Of a stretch of 64,000 nucleotides of DNA, positions 8,118-16,120 are shown one piece after another (position 1 is the first letter of the stretch; every line of letters begins with the position of its first letter). The translations under genes and the position numbers were made by a program. The DNA is from a virus. The DNA lies in IMG/VR virus record IMGVR_UViG_3300047472_000309, positions 246,655 through 310,654 of that record; one strand, written 5' to 3'. The notes under the pieces were generated by a model. The model saw nothing but the letters and a program-made list of their open reading frames with translations. It was not told the DNA's origin and did no database searches.

Positions 8118-9479
8118 CTACGACGTCCCCTGAGACTGGCCTTGCGTAAAGATCGTGAGCGCAGTACGGGTGACGTGTCGCGCTACGGTCAAACCTGGAG
8201 CCGCCATTTGTACGGAGTGGTGAGCCTTCAGGAGAACCCCGTACATCTGCTCAATGGAGTCATCGGACAGATACAGAATACGTAGCATCATGCCGGGCAC
8301 AATCAACGAGGGATCGGTGTGCTCCCACACGAGACCCACGAGACCACCATTGCGCTGAGCCAATGCCGAGTATTCCAGATAAGGATTGGCAGTGATGCGG
8401 TTAGGCGATACCTGCACATTATTCATGCCGTTGGGTCGCTGCACCGAGACAAATTCACTGTTGGTCGAGCCGCGTGCCGCGAGGGTCTTATTGTCCTGGG
8501 TGTAGACAAAGCCCTCCATCATCTTGCTGGCATCAGCAAAGCGCAAACCGTTGCCTTGCGAGAGCTGCTTGGAGTCGGAGTTGTCCTGCGTCTTCACCTT
8601 GCCAGTCGCCAGGATGACGAGGTTGCTGCCGTCTTGCCGATACGTGCGATCCAGGTTCGGGTACTTATTCTCCGGGATGATGATAATCGTCGCCTGTGAG
8701 AACGCCTGGCTGTAGCGTGTCGGATCGTAAAGCGGATAGACATGCCAGAAGCCGTCTTGCAGGTAATAACCCATTCCGGCACCGTACACGCCCCCGCACT
8801 TCTCCTGCACGTACTTCGGCAGGTTCACGAGCTTCGTGCCCTGCGGAATCACCAGGTGGTCGCGCTTGGTGGTATTATCCGCTGGCACCATTTGCACACC
8901 CTGCACCGCTTGCGCCCCATTCACCATGATGTTGCTCGACTGCTGGGTGAGCACACCGGTGATGACGTCTTGCGGCGTCATGTAGCGAAAGATGTTGCCG
9001 TAGGTGCGCATGCGCAATTGCTCGAGTGCCTTGTCCACCAACTGGAAGTTGATGTTTAAGAGCGAGACGCGATCCAGATCGTCTTCGGACACCACGTTAC
9101 GACCATTGCCGCTTAAGGTCGGGTTACCCCGATCCACCAGCGTGGCCGTAAAGCGCTGTTGCTGCACTTGCTGGGCAGTATTGGTCGTGTCCCCCGTTTC
9201 ACTCAACGGTGTCTTGATGATCGTGATGTCAAGATTGCTCTGATTGGGGTAGACCTGATACGCGTACTTCCCCGCTGGGATCAGGAGCTCCACCATCACC
9301 ACGTCACCGTAGTTCAGCTCATAGTCCGCCTGGATGTCATAGGACACCAGCTTAAGCGGCACCAGATCCACACCCGTGGCATTCAGGTGAATGATCGCGG
9401 ACCATGCAAAGTGCACGGGATTGGGCGCAGCAGTGATCGCTTGCACCTCTTGATACAATCCCGACTGTTCCAGTTCCAT
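8118..9479 (-). CDS. Probable tail/baseplate structural protein, 453 aa
   Basis: The start has TAAGGAG six bases upstream. The protein is beta-rich, with LELNYGDVVMVELLIPAG near residue 85, a central segment GYYLQDGFWHVYPLYDP with IIIIPENKYPNLDRTY, and a C-terminal beta part (VPGMMLRILYLSDD). This is reminiscent of phage baseplate-hub or tail proteins that open with large beta domains, but no specific family was recognised. Upstream neighbours at 9489, 10192 and 11572 are spaced by 9-16 bases and form one operon. Structural role inferred from context. Confidence 0.55.
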   Translation of the reverse strand: MELEQSGLYQEVQAITAAPNPVHFAWSAIIHLNATGVDLVPLKLVSYDIQADYELNYGDVVMVELLIPAGKYAYQVYPNQSNLDITIIKTPLSETGDTTNTAQQVQQQRFTATLVDRGNPTLSGNGRNVVSEDDLDRVSLLNINFQLVDKALEQLRMRTYGNIFRYMTPQDVITGVLTQQSSNIMVNGAQAVQGVQMVPADNTTKRDHLVIPQGTKLVNLPKYVQEKCGGVYGAGMGYYLQDGFWHVYPLYDPTRYSQAFSQATIIIIPENKYPNLDRTYRQDGSNLVILATGKVKTQDNSDSKQLSQGNGLRFADASKMMEGFVYTQDNKTLAARGSTNSEFVSVQRPNGMNNVQVSPNRITANPYLEYSALAQRNGGLVGLVWEHTDPSLIVPGMMLRILYLSDDSIEQMYGVLLKAHHSVQMAAPGLTVARHVTRTALTIFTQGQSQGTS

Positions 9480-9488
9480 AGGGGCTCC

Positions 9489-10175
9489 TTACTTCCACTT
9501 GTCGCTTAAGCCCGGCACGGGGGTACGCTCGCCACTCTTTTCCGGCAGCCTCTGTTGGGGCAACAGGCCGCGGTTCAAAGAGCCCGCCTGCAGGCGGCGA
9601 GCAAACACATCCGACATGTCCTGACGGTCCGGATATTGCTCGGCGAGTTTCTCCTCATCGGTGCGGGTATCCTGCGGCTGGATCGACGGCTTGGCAACGA
9701 ACATGTTGCCCCGCGAGACGCGCAGCGAGCTAGAGATGTGACGCTGCAACACGTCTTCCATCCACTGGTTGGTGAACTGGTACTTGGCGTGCGAGTAGAC
9801 GAGATTGGCAAACTGATCCAGATCCACCAGATCTTGCAAGGGCGCATCACCCGTATTGAGGCTTGACTCCAGATGCTTCTTCCAACCCTGCAGATGCAAA
9901 CTGATGGCCTCGTAAATCTCCTTGCAGTCGTTGCGGTTCTTCACATAGACATGCACGCCCGTCTTGGTGTACTCGACCATCCGTTCAATGGTGAGCATCC
10001 GATCTACCAGCTCATTGGCCGTTGCCCGATCTCGATCCGGGTCACCCGACATGGGTGTGCCAAAGTGTTTGATGTGCTCGACGGAGCGCGAGGCGTTAAA
10101 CGGCACACGACACCACCACAGCTTTTCAAAGATGTAGTAGTCCGTGGTAAAGGTTTCGTTGATAACAATAGGCAT
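9489..10175 (-). CDS. Unknown, probably virion-associated, 228 aa
   Basis: Mixed alpha/beta protein starting MPIVINETFTTDYY with KLWWCRVPFNASRSVEHIKHFG, followed by helical segments and a charged, probably disordered end (QQRLPEKSGERTPVP). GGAAGG precedes the start. It is tightly packed between two genes of the same probable tail operon (16 and 9 bases). No catalytic motif or family was recognised; the assignment rests only on position. Confidence 0.5.
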   Translation of the reverse strand: MPIVINETFTTDYYIFEKLWWCRVPFNASRSVEHIKHFGTPMSGDPDRDRATANELVDRMLTIERMVEYTKTGVHVYVKNRNDCKEIYEAISLHLQGWKKHLESSLNTGDAPLQDLVDLDQFANLVYSHAKYQFTNQWMEDVLQRHISSSLRVSRGNMFVAKPSIQPQDTRTDEEKLAEQYPDRQDMSDVFARRLQAGSLNRGLLPQQRLPEKSGERTPVPGLSDKWK

Positions 10176-10191
10176 GATGGGGCCTTCCTTC

Positions 10192-11562
10192 TTATACCGC
10201 GCGAATCGCTGCGTTGATCAGGACCAGCACGACGGGGAGGTAATAGAAACGCTCGAGCCCACCCCAGGCATGGTAGGTGTCGCAGAACTGCAAGAGCAGC
10301 TTGCGATTGATCGCCTTACCTTGGAGGAAATCTCGAACACACAGTTCCAGCTTGGACTGACCGTCCGGGTAGTTGTTGTAGAAGGCTTCCGAGAACACGT
10401 AGTAGTCGTCACACAACACCGGATTGATCAACGGGGCATTGCCGTAGATCTGCAGGCCCTGCTCTTGCGACGGATCGAGCAGATCTTTAAGCGTGCCCTT
10501 ACGCGATTGCACCGGACTCAAGGCAATCGTGCCATCTGCGCTCTTAATCGCAGGCAAGGCAGCAAAGTCCACCGTGAGTTCCGGGTCGATCGGATACACC
10601 ACTCGCCGAATGCCGGAATAGTGAATCCCTTCGAGCATGGCGTTGCGCGTGAAGAGGCAAGCCGGAACGAGCCCAGCGCGCTTATTCACGAACTTCATCA
10701 GGTGATCATCGCGATTGACCAGCGCATCCCAGATCGTGATCGACTTCATTACGTCATCGTCGTCACAATTCAAGATACGGTTCTGACGGATCAGGTACGT
10801 GTCCCAGGTGGTGAAGAACTTCATCACCGCCTTCATGACGAAGTGATCGTAGGTCGGCTCGGGCTGACCGGGCAGCACCAGGGTCTTGTACTCGTTGGAC
10901 GAAAACATCTTGAAGTACATCGCCACCAGGTCGCGGTAACGATCACTGAGCTCGTTCAGGTCATGCCAGTCCTCTTCCTGAATCAAGGGGTTCTGGCCAT
11001 GGATCAGAAAGTCGCGCAGGAAGTATAGATTCTGCACGGTCTTGCTGACCAGGTCGCTCATGCGTTCCTTGGTCGCTTCATCGACCAGGACGTACTCGAT
11101 GTAGTAGCAAGTGTCCTTGTAGATCGAGCGCTCTTCCGAGTGCGTGATCTGACAGATGCCTGCTCGACCGTCGAGCAACGCGACCACGAACATGTCGCCT
11201 TCATTGGGCACCACGAACGGATACATGTTCGCATTACCGGTGACCGCCATGGTCTTTTGGTTGCCGTCCTGCGTGCTCTTCAGGTCCTGCATCACCTTCA
11301 GTTCAAGGTTCTGAATACGCCGGTACTGTTGATAGATCCCTTCCTTATCGACCGACTGACCGGTAAGCGCATTATCCTCATCGATCACTTGCGAGAAGTA
11401 ATCGACCGTCATGCTCATGCCCTCGATGTTGGTCAAGAGCGATTGCTGCGGGATGAGGGTCGTGTCGACCACCACGCCACGGTAGGCAGGTTTAGAGATC
11501 TGAATGGTGGCTGGAACAGGCGTCGCAATCGGCGAACCCGGCACTTCGTCAAAAACAGGCAT
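10192..11562 (-). CDS. Unknown, probably tail/baseplate protein, 456 aa
   Basis: Largely helical with a beta N-terminus (ATIQISKPAYRGVVVDTTLIP). It contains long amphipathic helices around residues 95-220 and aromatic-rich segments such as CDDYYVFSEAFYNNYPDG, and ends YLPVVLVLINAAIRAV, a hydrophobic C-terminal helix. The start follows AAAGGATTACC. No family was recognised. Its length and place in the operon fit a structural protein. Confidence 0.5.
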   Translation of the reverse strand: MPVFDEVPGSPIATPVPATIQISKPAYRGVVVDTTLIPQQSLLTNIEGMSMTVDYFSQVIDEDNALTGQSVDKEGIYQQYRRIQNLELKVMQDLKSTQDGNQKTMAVTGNANMYPFVVPNEGDMFVVALLDGRAGICQITHSEERSIYKDTCYYIEYVLVDEATKERMSDLVSKTVQNLYFLRDFLIHGQNPLIQEEDWHDLNELSDRYRDLVAMYFKMFSSNEYKTLVLPGQPEPTYDHFVMKAVMKFFTTWDTYLIRQNRILNCDDDDVMKSITIWDALVNRDDHLMKFVNKRAGLVPACLFTRNAMLEGIHYSGIRRVVYPIDPELTVDFAALPAIKSADGTIALSPVQSRKGTLKDLLDPSQEQGLQIYGNAPLINPVLCDDYYVFSEAFYNNYPDGQSKLELCVRDFLQGKAINRKLLLQFCDTYHAWGGLERFYYLPVVLVLINAAIRAV

Positions 11563-11571
11563 GGTAATCCT

Positions 11572-13200
11572 TTAGCAAGAGCAGCCATCGTCACGCGGGT
11601 CAGCCGGAGCCAAGCCCGGCACATAACCCCACGTCGCGGCATTGGTATTCACACCATCCACGGCCCGGCCCGTCTGGATAAAGAGGGTACCCACATTCCA
11701 TCCGGCTGGTGCGTTCTGCTGCGTCGCAGTTGACCCATTGATGGCGTTGATCGCTTTCTCCAGACACGGCCAGGTGACCCAGGTGTCGCCCACAATACAC
11801 GGCAGCAATCCCCGGCCCTTGAGCGTCGGATCAATCGCATCGAGCAGTTTGATAAGACACGGCGCGCAATCACGCAAACGATCGAGCGCCGCCCGTGGAA
11901 TGAGGCGCAGGTTCTTCACCAGACTGATCCGCACGTGATAGGTCTGACGCAGATCCATGTCAAACGTCGTCTTCACATTCAGATCGGCATCGACCGTCAG
12001 CTTATCGGGGGTTTGCAACAACTGACCCGTATAGAGACTCACGTTAAAGATCGACTGCATCGGCTGCGTCATGTACGGCCACTCTTTTTCCAGACAGCAC
12101 CGGATGTCGGGGTCCATCATGATGTCCCCACCGATATTATCCGTGAGGTTAAAGAGCGCCCGTGGGTTCGCCGGATCGATCCTTACAAGCGCGGTCATCA
12201 AGCGCAGCGTATTCGGTACCACACTAAACGGGATAAACTCGTCGTAGGAGGGCACCTGATAGCCTTGGCGCCGTTGCATGTAGTGCATCGGGCCACCGGT
12301 CTCGAAATACGCAAACATCTTGGCTGAGAGCGCATACCGACGCAGCTGGTTTTCGATCTGATACATCGGTTGATCGGGCGGCTCCGGATGGTACTTGATC
12401 ATCTGGTTGTGGACGATCAGCGGATACTGCATTGCGCAGGCGTTTGGTTTGTCGTACTTGAACTTGTACGAGAAGCCAATGGTCCAGGTCGAGCCATCGT
12501 CTTCCTTGCTGCCTTGCTCGGGCTGACCTTCCCAGTCAAACCAACCCAGCACACGGATCTGCGACTCAGCAATCGCCCAGCGACCATTGCGTCCAGCTTG
12601 ATCGGTTAAGAAGCGCGCCTTACTGGTGCGGTGGTTCTTAAAGTAGGTCGCGAAATCCTCATCGTACCCGGCCACGTTCTCCCGCAGTCGATGAATCTCG
12701 CTGAGTACCACAAACATCTCTTCAGGCACCAGGTAGTGATAGGCGATCTGGTGCACAAACTGCTCACGACCCTGTGCGGTGCGGTTCTTGATCTCATCGC
12801 GCCAGCGCGTAGCCTGTTGCTTACTGCGTGCGCGGAACTTGACCGTCACGGTCGTGTCGCACGAACCGTAGACGGGCTTGATCCCCACACCCAGCGCGTC
12901 ATCACGAAAGATAAAGGGATTCTCCGGCCGCCATACGGCCGACGAGAGCAGGCGGTCTTCCTGATACTGCTCATCCACTTCGATCGTCAGTTGCGAGGTG
13001 TACGCAAACTTCGTCGCTTCGGGATGCGTCGAGGTAATCGACGAGCCATCTTGCATGGCGCGCTCAATGTCACCCGGATAGTTGATGCGGATGTCCTTCG
13101 GCAAGCCCGTACGCTTGATCATATCGCGCACGATGTTGTACACCACCGGGCGCGTAATGCTCTCGTACGTCTCGTGAAGCTCCACTAGTATTTTCGGCAT
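11572..13200 (-). CDS. Unknown, probably tail/neck structural protein, 542 aa
   Basis: First gene of the four-gene operon running to 8118. It has an N-terminal alpha/beta part (MPKILVELHETYESITRPVV), a beta-rich middle with CDTTVTVKFRARSKQQATRW and WTIGFSYKFKYDKPN, then a helical part and a glycine/cysteine-containing tail ending DPRDDGCSC. Three cysteines within the last residues are unusual for the window. No family was recognised. A 10-bp UUCG hairpin and a conserved 16-base element lie just upstream and may mark the operon border. Confidence 0.5.
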   Translation of the reverse strand: MPKILVELHETYESITRPVVYNIVRDMIKRTGLPKDIRINYPGDIERAMQDGSSITSTHPEATKFAYTSQLTIEVDEQYQEDRLLSSAVWRPENPFIFRDDALGVGIKPVYGSCDTTVTVKFRARSKQQATRWRDEIKNRTAQGREQFVHQIAYHYLVPEEMFVVLSEIHRLRENVAGYDEDFATYFKNHRTSKARFLTDQAGRNGRWAIAESQIRVLGWFDWEGQPEQGSKEDDGSTWTIGFSYKFKYDKPNACAMQYPLIVHNQMIKYHPEPPDQPMYQIENQLRRYALSAKMFAYFETGGPMHYMQRRQGYQVPSYDEFIPFSVVPNTLRLMTALVRIDPANPRALFNLTDNIGGDIMMDPDIRCCLEKEWPYMTQPMQSIFNVSLYTGQLLQTPDKLTVDADLNVKTTFDMDLRQTYHVRISLVKNLRLIPRAALDRLRDCAPCLIKLLDAIDPTLKGRGLLPCIVGDTWVTWPCLEKAINAINGSTATQQNAPAGWNVGTLFIQTGRAVDGVNTNAATWGYVPGLAPADPRDDGCSC

Positions 13201-13227
13201 TTCTGTTCCCCGGCTATAATTTCATCA

Positions 13228-13243
13228 TAGGATCGGCGTCATA
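13228..13243 (-). promoter_or_regulatory. Conserved 16-base element next to hairpin
   Basis: TAGGATCGGCGTCATA (plus strand) directly abuts a UUCG hairpin and lies 28 bases upstream of the start at 13200. The same element, with one base changed, occurs at 35491-35506, also directly abutting a UNCG hairpin. On the minus strand it reads TATGACGcCGATCCTA, so it could be a promoter or processing site just after the terminator. Function unknown. Confidence 0.4.
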
Positions 13244-13267
13244 GAGGCAGGACCGAAGTCCTGCCTC
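13244..13267 (-). terminator. UUCG-tetraloop hairpin
   Basis: GAGGCAGGAC (13244-13253) pairs perfectly with GTCCTGCCTC (13258-13267). The minus-strand loop is UUCG closed by C-G. CATA and TATG flank it. It follows the stop of the inner-head-like gene at 13285. Confidence 0.75.
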
Positions 13268-13284
13268 CATTATGCCCGTGGGGC

Positions 13285-14652
13285 TTAGGCCGGTTGTGCT
13301 TGACCTTGCAGCTCGCCGACGAGCGACTTTTCCTTGTTCGGATCAGCCACTTCGTACACCGAGTTGTAATGCGCGATGATCATCATCAGCGTACGAGCCA
13401 CGCCAATCACCTTGGTGTAGAACGCCACGCTCGGCTGTTGTACCCAGCGCGCCAGCGCCGAGTTAAAGTCGAGCATGCTCTTCACCATGGCGGCTTCGAC
13501 CGGTTGTTGCTCGGCCATCTTGCCTGCCTCGATAACGACATGATCCGCCGCTTGTTCGAGCTTCGCGCGCGCTGCCTTGAGTTGCTTCAGGCCACCGTGC
13601 GAACCATTGAACTGCGCGATCTTCTGCAACGCATCGTTCATGAGCTGCACCGCGTGCTCGTAGACCGTTGCAGTCGCGTGCTTGAAGACCACGTCGTCGC
13701 TCTTCGGCTCTTCGCCTTCGAGCATGGTGAGACCACCGTGGCGCAAACGCTCGATCGCTTCGAAGTTGCCGACGCTACCGTTGTCCTTGAACTCGCGGAA
13801 CTGGAAGTACGTACAGCCGAGAACTTCCTGGCAGGACATGAGCGAGAACTCGCCCTCGTTCGACAGGAACGGCAACGGGAAGCTACTGCGCAGTTTTTGC
13901 GATTGCACCAGAGCCTGACGCATTTCAGCGGCGACATCATCAGTCGTCTCCGGCGTCCACTTCGCGATGGAAGCAGCCAGTGCATCGGTCAGCGTGACCA
14001 CCCGTTGCGGATTGTCGACGTAGACGAAGTTCACCGCGCTCACGAAACGCTCGAGCTCTTTGGTGAACTCCGGCATCGAACGCGTGACGCGAATGCCGTT
14101 CGAGAAGTAGTTCATCCCGTGCTCGACATTCATCGACGGATTCGCGCCGTACTTCAGCTGACCCGTGCGGTTCTTCATCTGCTTGACAAGCAGTTGCAGC
14201 TTCGCATAGATCGTCGGCAGAATCACGTGGACCTTGAAGAACTTGTCGATCGCTTCCCAGATCTTCGCACACAGCGCCTTGATGGCTGCCCAGAGCTTAC
14301 CAGCGGTTTCCCGCCAGTTCTCCGTGGCGATCTGCTGACCCACGGCCAGCTCAGGACCACCCAGCAACTGTTCCGGTGGCATGTCCGTACCGGCACAGGC
14401 CATTTGCGCGACGTTGTCGATCAGGTCGAGCTCAGTCGCGCTCGGCTTTTCGATCCCATCCGCGATGACGGCGAGATCTTCGATGGCTTTCGCCAGGTCC
14501 GTCATGCGTTCGGTTTCGCACAGCAGATCTTCAGACTTGGCCGCTTGTTCATTGGCTTGGTCCACGAGGATGATCTGTTCCTCGAGTGACACTCGAAAAG
14601 TCGAGCGCACGTCCTCCGACGGGGGCGTCGGAGCAAAGTGTTTACGCAGCAT
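13285..14652 (-). CDS. Inner-head-like protein A, 455 aa, with probable cleaved propeptide
   Basis: ATG at 14652 (MLRKHFAP) is chosen because AAGGAG lies nine bases upstream. Clearly paralogous to the next gene: shared AIEDLAVIADGI, SATELDLI, AGTD-x-x-PE, then LWAAIKALCAKIWEAIDKFFKVH, and C-terminal ALARWVQQPSVAFY. An ATE/NWRE site at E111 matches the S/A/G-x-E rule of phiKZ-type prohead proteases and falls just before the amphipathic helix. The 111-residue acidic N-terminus would be a propeptide removed during head maturation. PhiKZ packs several such paralogous inner-body proteins; assignment is by architecture, not by a database match. Confidence 0.65.
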   Translation of the reverse strand: MLRKHFAPTPPSEDVRSTFRVSLEEQIILVDQANEQAAKSEDLLCETERMTDLAKAIEDLAVIADGIEKPSATELDLIDNVAQMACAGTDMPPEQLLGGPELAVGQQIATENWRETAGKLWAAIKALCAKIWEAIDKFFKVHVILPTIYAKLQLLVKQMKNRTGQLKYGANPSMNVEHGMNYFSNGIRVTRSMPEFTKELERFVSAVNFVYVDNPQRVVTLTDALAASIAKWTPETTDDVAAEMRQALVQSQKLRSSFPLPFLSNEGEFSLMSCQEVLGCTYFQFREFKDNGSVGNFEAIERLRHGGLTMLEGEEPKSDDVVFKHATATVYEHAVQLMNDALQKIAQFNGSHGGLKQLKAARAKLEQAADHVVIEAGKMAEQQPVEAAMVKSMLDFNSALARWVQQPSVAFYTKVIGVARTLMMIIAHYNSVYEVADPNKEKSLVGELQGQAQPA

Positions 14653-14668
14653 GTTGACGTGCTCCTTG

Positions 14669-16033
14669 TTAGGCGGACTTGCCGAGAACAACTTTACCGT
14701 CGATGCTCAGCTGACACCAGGCCAGCACGAACCGGCAAGCACTGACGATGTAGCTGTAGAACGGCAGGGTCGGCACTTGCGCCCAACGGGCGAACATCGC
14801 ATTCAGGTTCAGTGCAGCCTTGAGTTCGTGCTCAGCTTGCGCTGCGCCTTCACCTTGCACCGTGCCCGAGAAAGCCGCGACGGCCTTATCAGAGGCTGCC
14901 TTCAGGCGATCCGACACGCTCTTCAACTTCGGTGCATGTTGGCTGTGGAAGTTCTCGATCACCGCCAGCAGCGTTTCGGCACCCTTGAGCGCTTGTTGCA
15001 ACATCGCGCGATCCGACAGGTAGAAGATCGCCTGGTGGCCTTGCGTGTAGCCTTGGTGAGTCATACGATCGGCGTCACCCTTTTCGAGCGTGATACCCGA
15101 ATGACGAATCGCATCGAGGGCTTGCGCAGCAGGCATGTTCGGCTGGACCTTGAAGGTCTTGCCGATCAGCATGCCATTACCGAGGAACGACTGGCAGCTC
15201 GCGACTTCGTAACCGTTGTCGTTACCTTCCGAGACTGCCATCGGCAGGCCACCAAAGTTCAGACGGCCGAGTTGCTTCACGACGTTCTGCAACACGTCGT
15301 CAACGTTCTGCGGTGTCACGCTGCCAAGGATGGTTTCCAGACGCTGACCCGTCGCTTCGATTTCGTTGGCGTAGGTGTCGTAAATGAAGCCCGCCACCTT
15401 GGCCGTCGAATGCAAAGCCTTGATGGTGTCTTCTTCCGTCTTCAGCTGCTCGCCTTCGAAGGAGAACCACTCGCCCAGTTGGCTCAGCGATTCAGCCCGA
15501 CCTGCTTCAGTCGGCGGCCGAAACCGGTACTTGGTTTCGTCTTGCAGCGCGACTTGCATTTGCTTGATCTTGGATTTCAGTTCCCGCACCACCACGTGGA
15601 TGCGGAAGAAAGCCATGAACTTTTCCCACAGCCGCGCGATGAACGCGAGGATGTTCTTCCACAGCGTCTTCGCTTTTTCAGCGAGGCTTTCGAAGGCAAT
15701 TGCTTTGCCTTCTTGGAAGCCTTCCATCGCAGGCAGCATCAGCTCCGGCTCGTTGTCCGTTCCAGCGACACCGGCCTGACTGGCTGTAGCGATAAGTTGC
15801 AGTTCCGTGGGCGAGGCTTCACGGATGTTTTGGGCAACGGCGGCCAGATCTTCCAGTGCATCGGAGAGTTCGAGCTGCTTGTTGACTTCTTGGAGACCGG
15901 ACGTGCACGACGTCATGTCCCGGTGTGCTTGATCGAGGACCAGGGCTTCCTCTTCCAGCGACAAACGACGGACTGGCGGGGCTGCTTTGGGCACCTGAAC
16001 CACACGCACAGTCGCGGCCATTGTTTTACGCAT
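14669..16033 (-). CDS. Inner-head-like protein B, 454 aa, with probable cleaved propeptide
   Basis: Paralogue of the gene downstream, with SDALEDLAAVAQNI, SPTELQLIATASQ, AGTDNEPE, LWKNILAFIARLWEKFMAFFRIH and the C-terminal MFARWAQVPTLPFYSY. An AFE/SLAEK site at E115 lies immediately before the amphipathic helix, in the same place as E111 of protein A, and fits a prohead-protease site. The start at 16033 follows AAGGATACAGAGAAC; a second ATG four codons later lacks a ribosome-binding site. The stop lies 17 bases before the start of protein A, so the two are co-expressed. Confidence 0.65.
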   Translation of the reverse strand: MRKTMAATVRVVQVPKAAPPVRRLSLEEEALVLDQAHRDMTSCTSGLQEVNKQLELSDALEDLAAVAQNIREASPTELQLIATASQAGVAGTDNEPELMLPAMEGFQEGKAIAFESLAEKAKTLWKNILAFIARLWEKFMAFFRIHVVVRELKSKIKQMQVALQDETKYRFRPPTEAGRAESLSQLGEWFSFEGEQLKTEEDTIKALHSTAKVAGFIYDTYANEIEATGQRLETILGSVTPQNVDDVLQNVVKQLGRLNFGGLPMAVSEGNDNGYEVASCQSFLGNGMLIGKTFKVQPNMPAAQALDAIRHSGITLEKGDADRMTHQGYTQGHQAIFYLSDRAMLQQALKGAETLLAVIENFHSQHAPKLKSVSDRLKAASDKAVAAFSGTVQGEGAAQAEHELKAALNLNAMFARWAQVPTLPFYSYIVSACRFVLAWCQLSIDGKVVLGKSA

Positions 16034-16063
16034 GTTCTCTGTATCCTTGTCTTAGCAGCAATA

Positions 16064-16099
16064 ACCCCCTCCCAGGCCCCTGAGGACCCAGGAGGGGGT
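16064..16099 (-). terminator. Hairpin after the 761-aa gene
   Basis: ACCCCCTCC (16064-16072) pairs with GGAGGGGGT (16091-16099), with an irregular GC-rich interior. It lies between the stop at 16121 and the start at 16033. Confidence 0.55.
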
Positions 16100-16120
16100 A
16101 ATCACACGCAAGCTACGTGG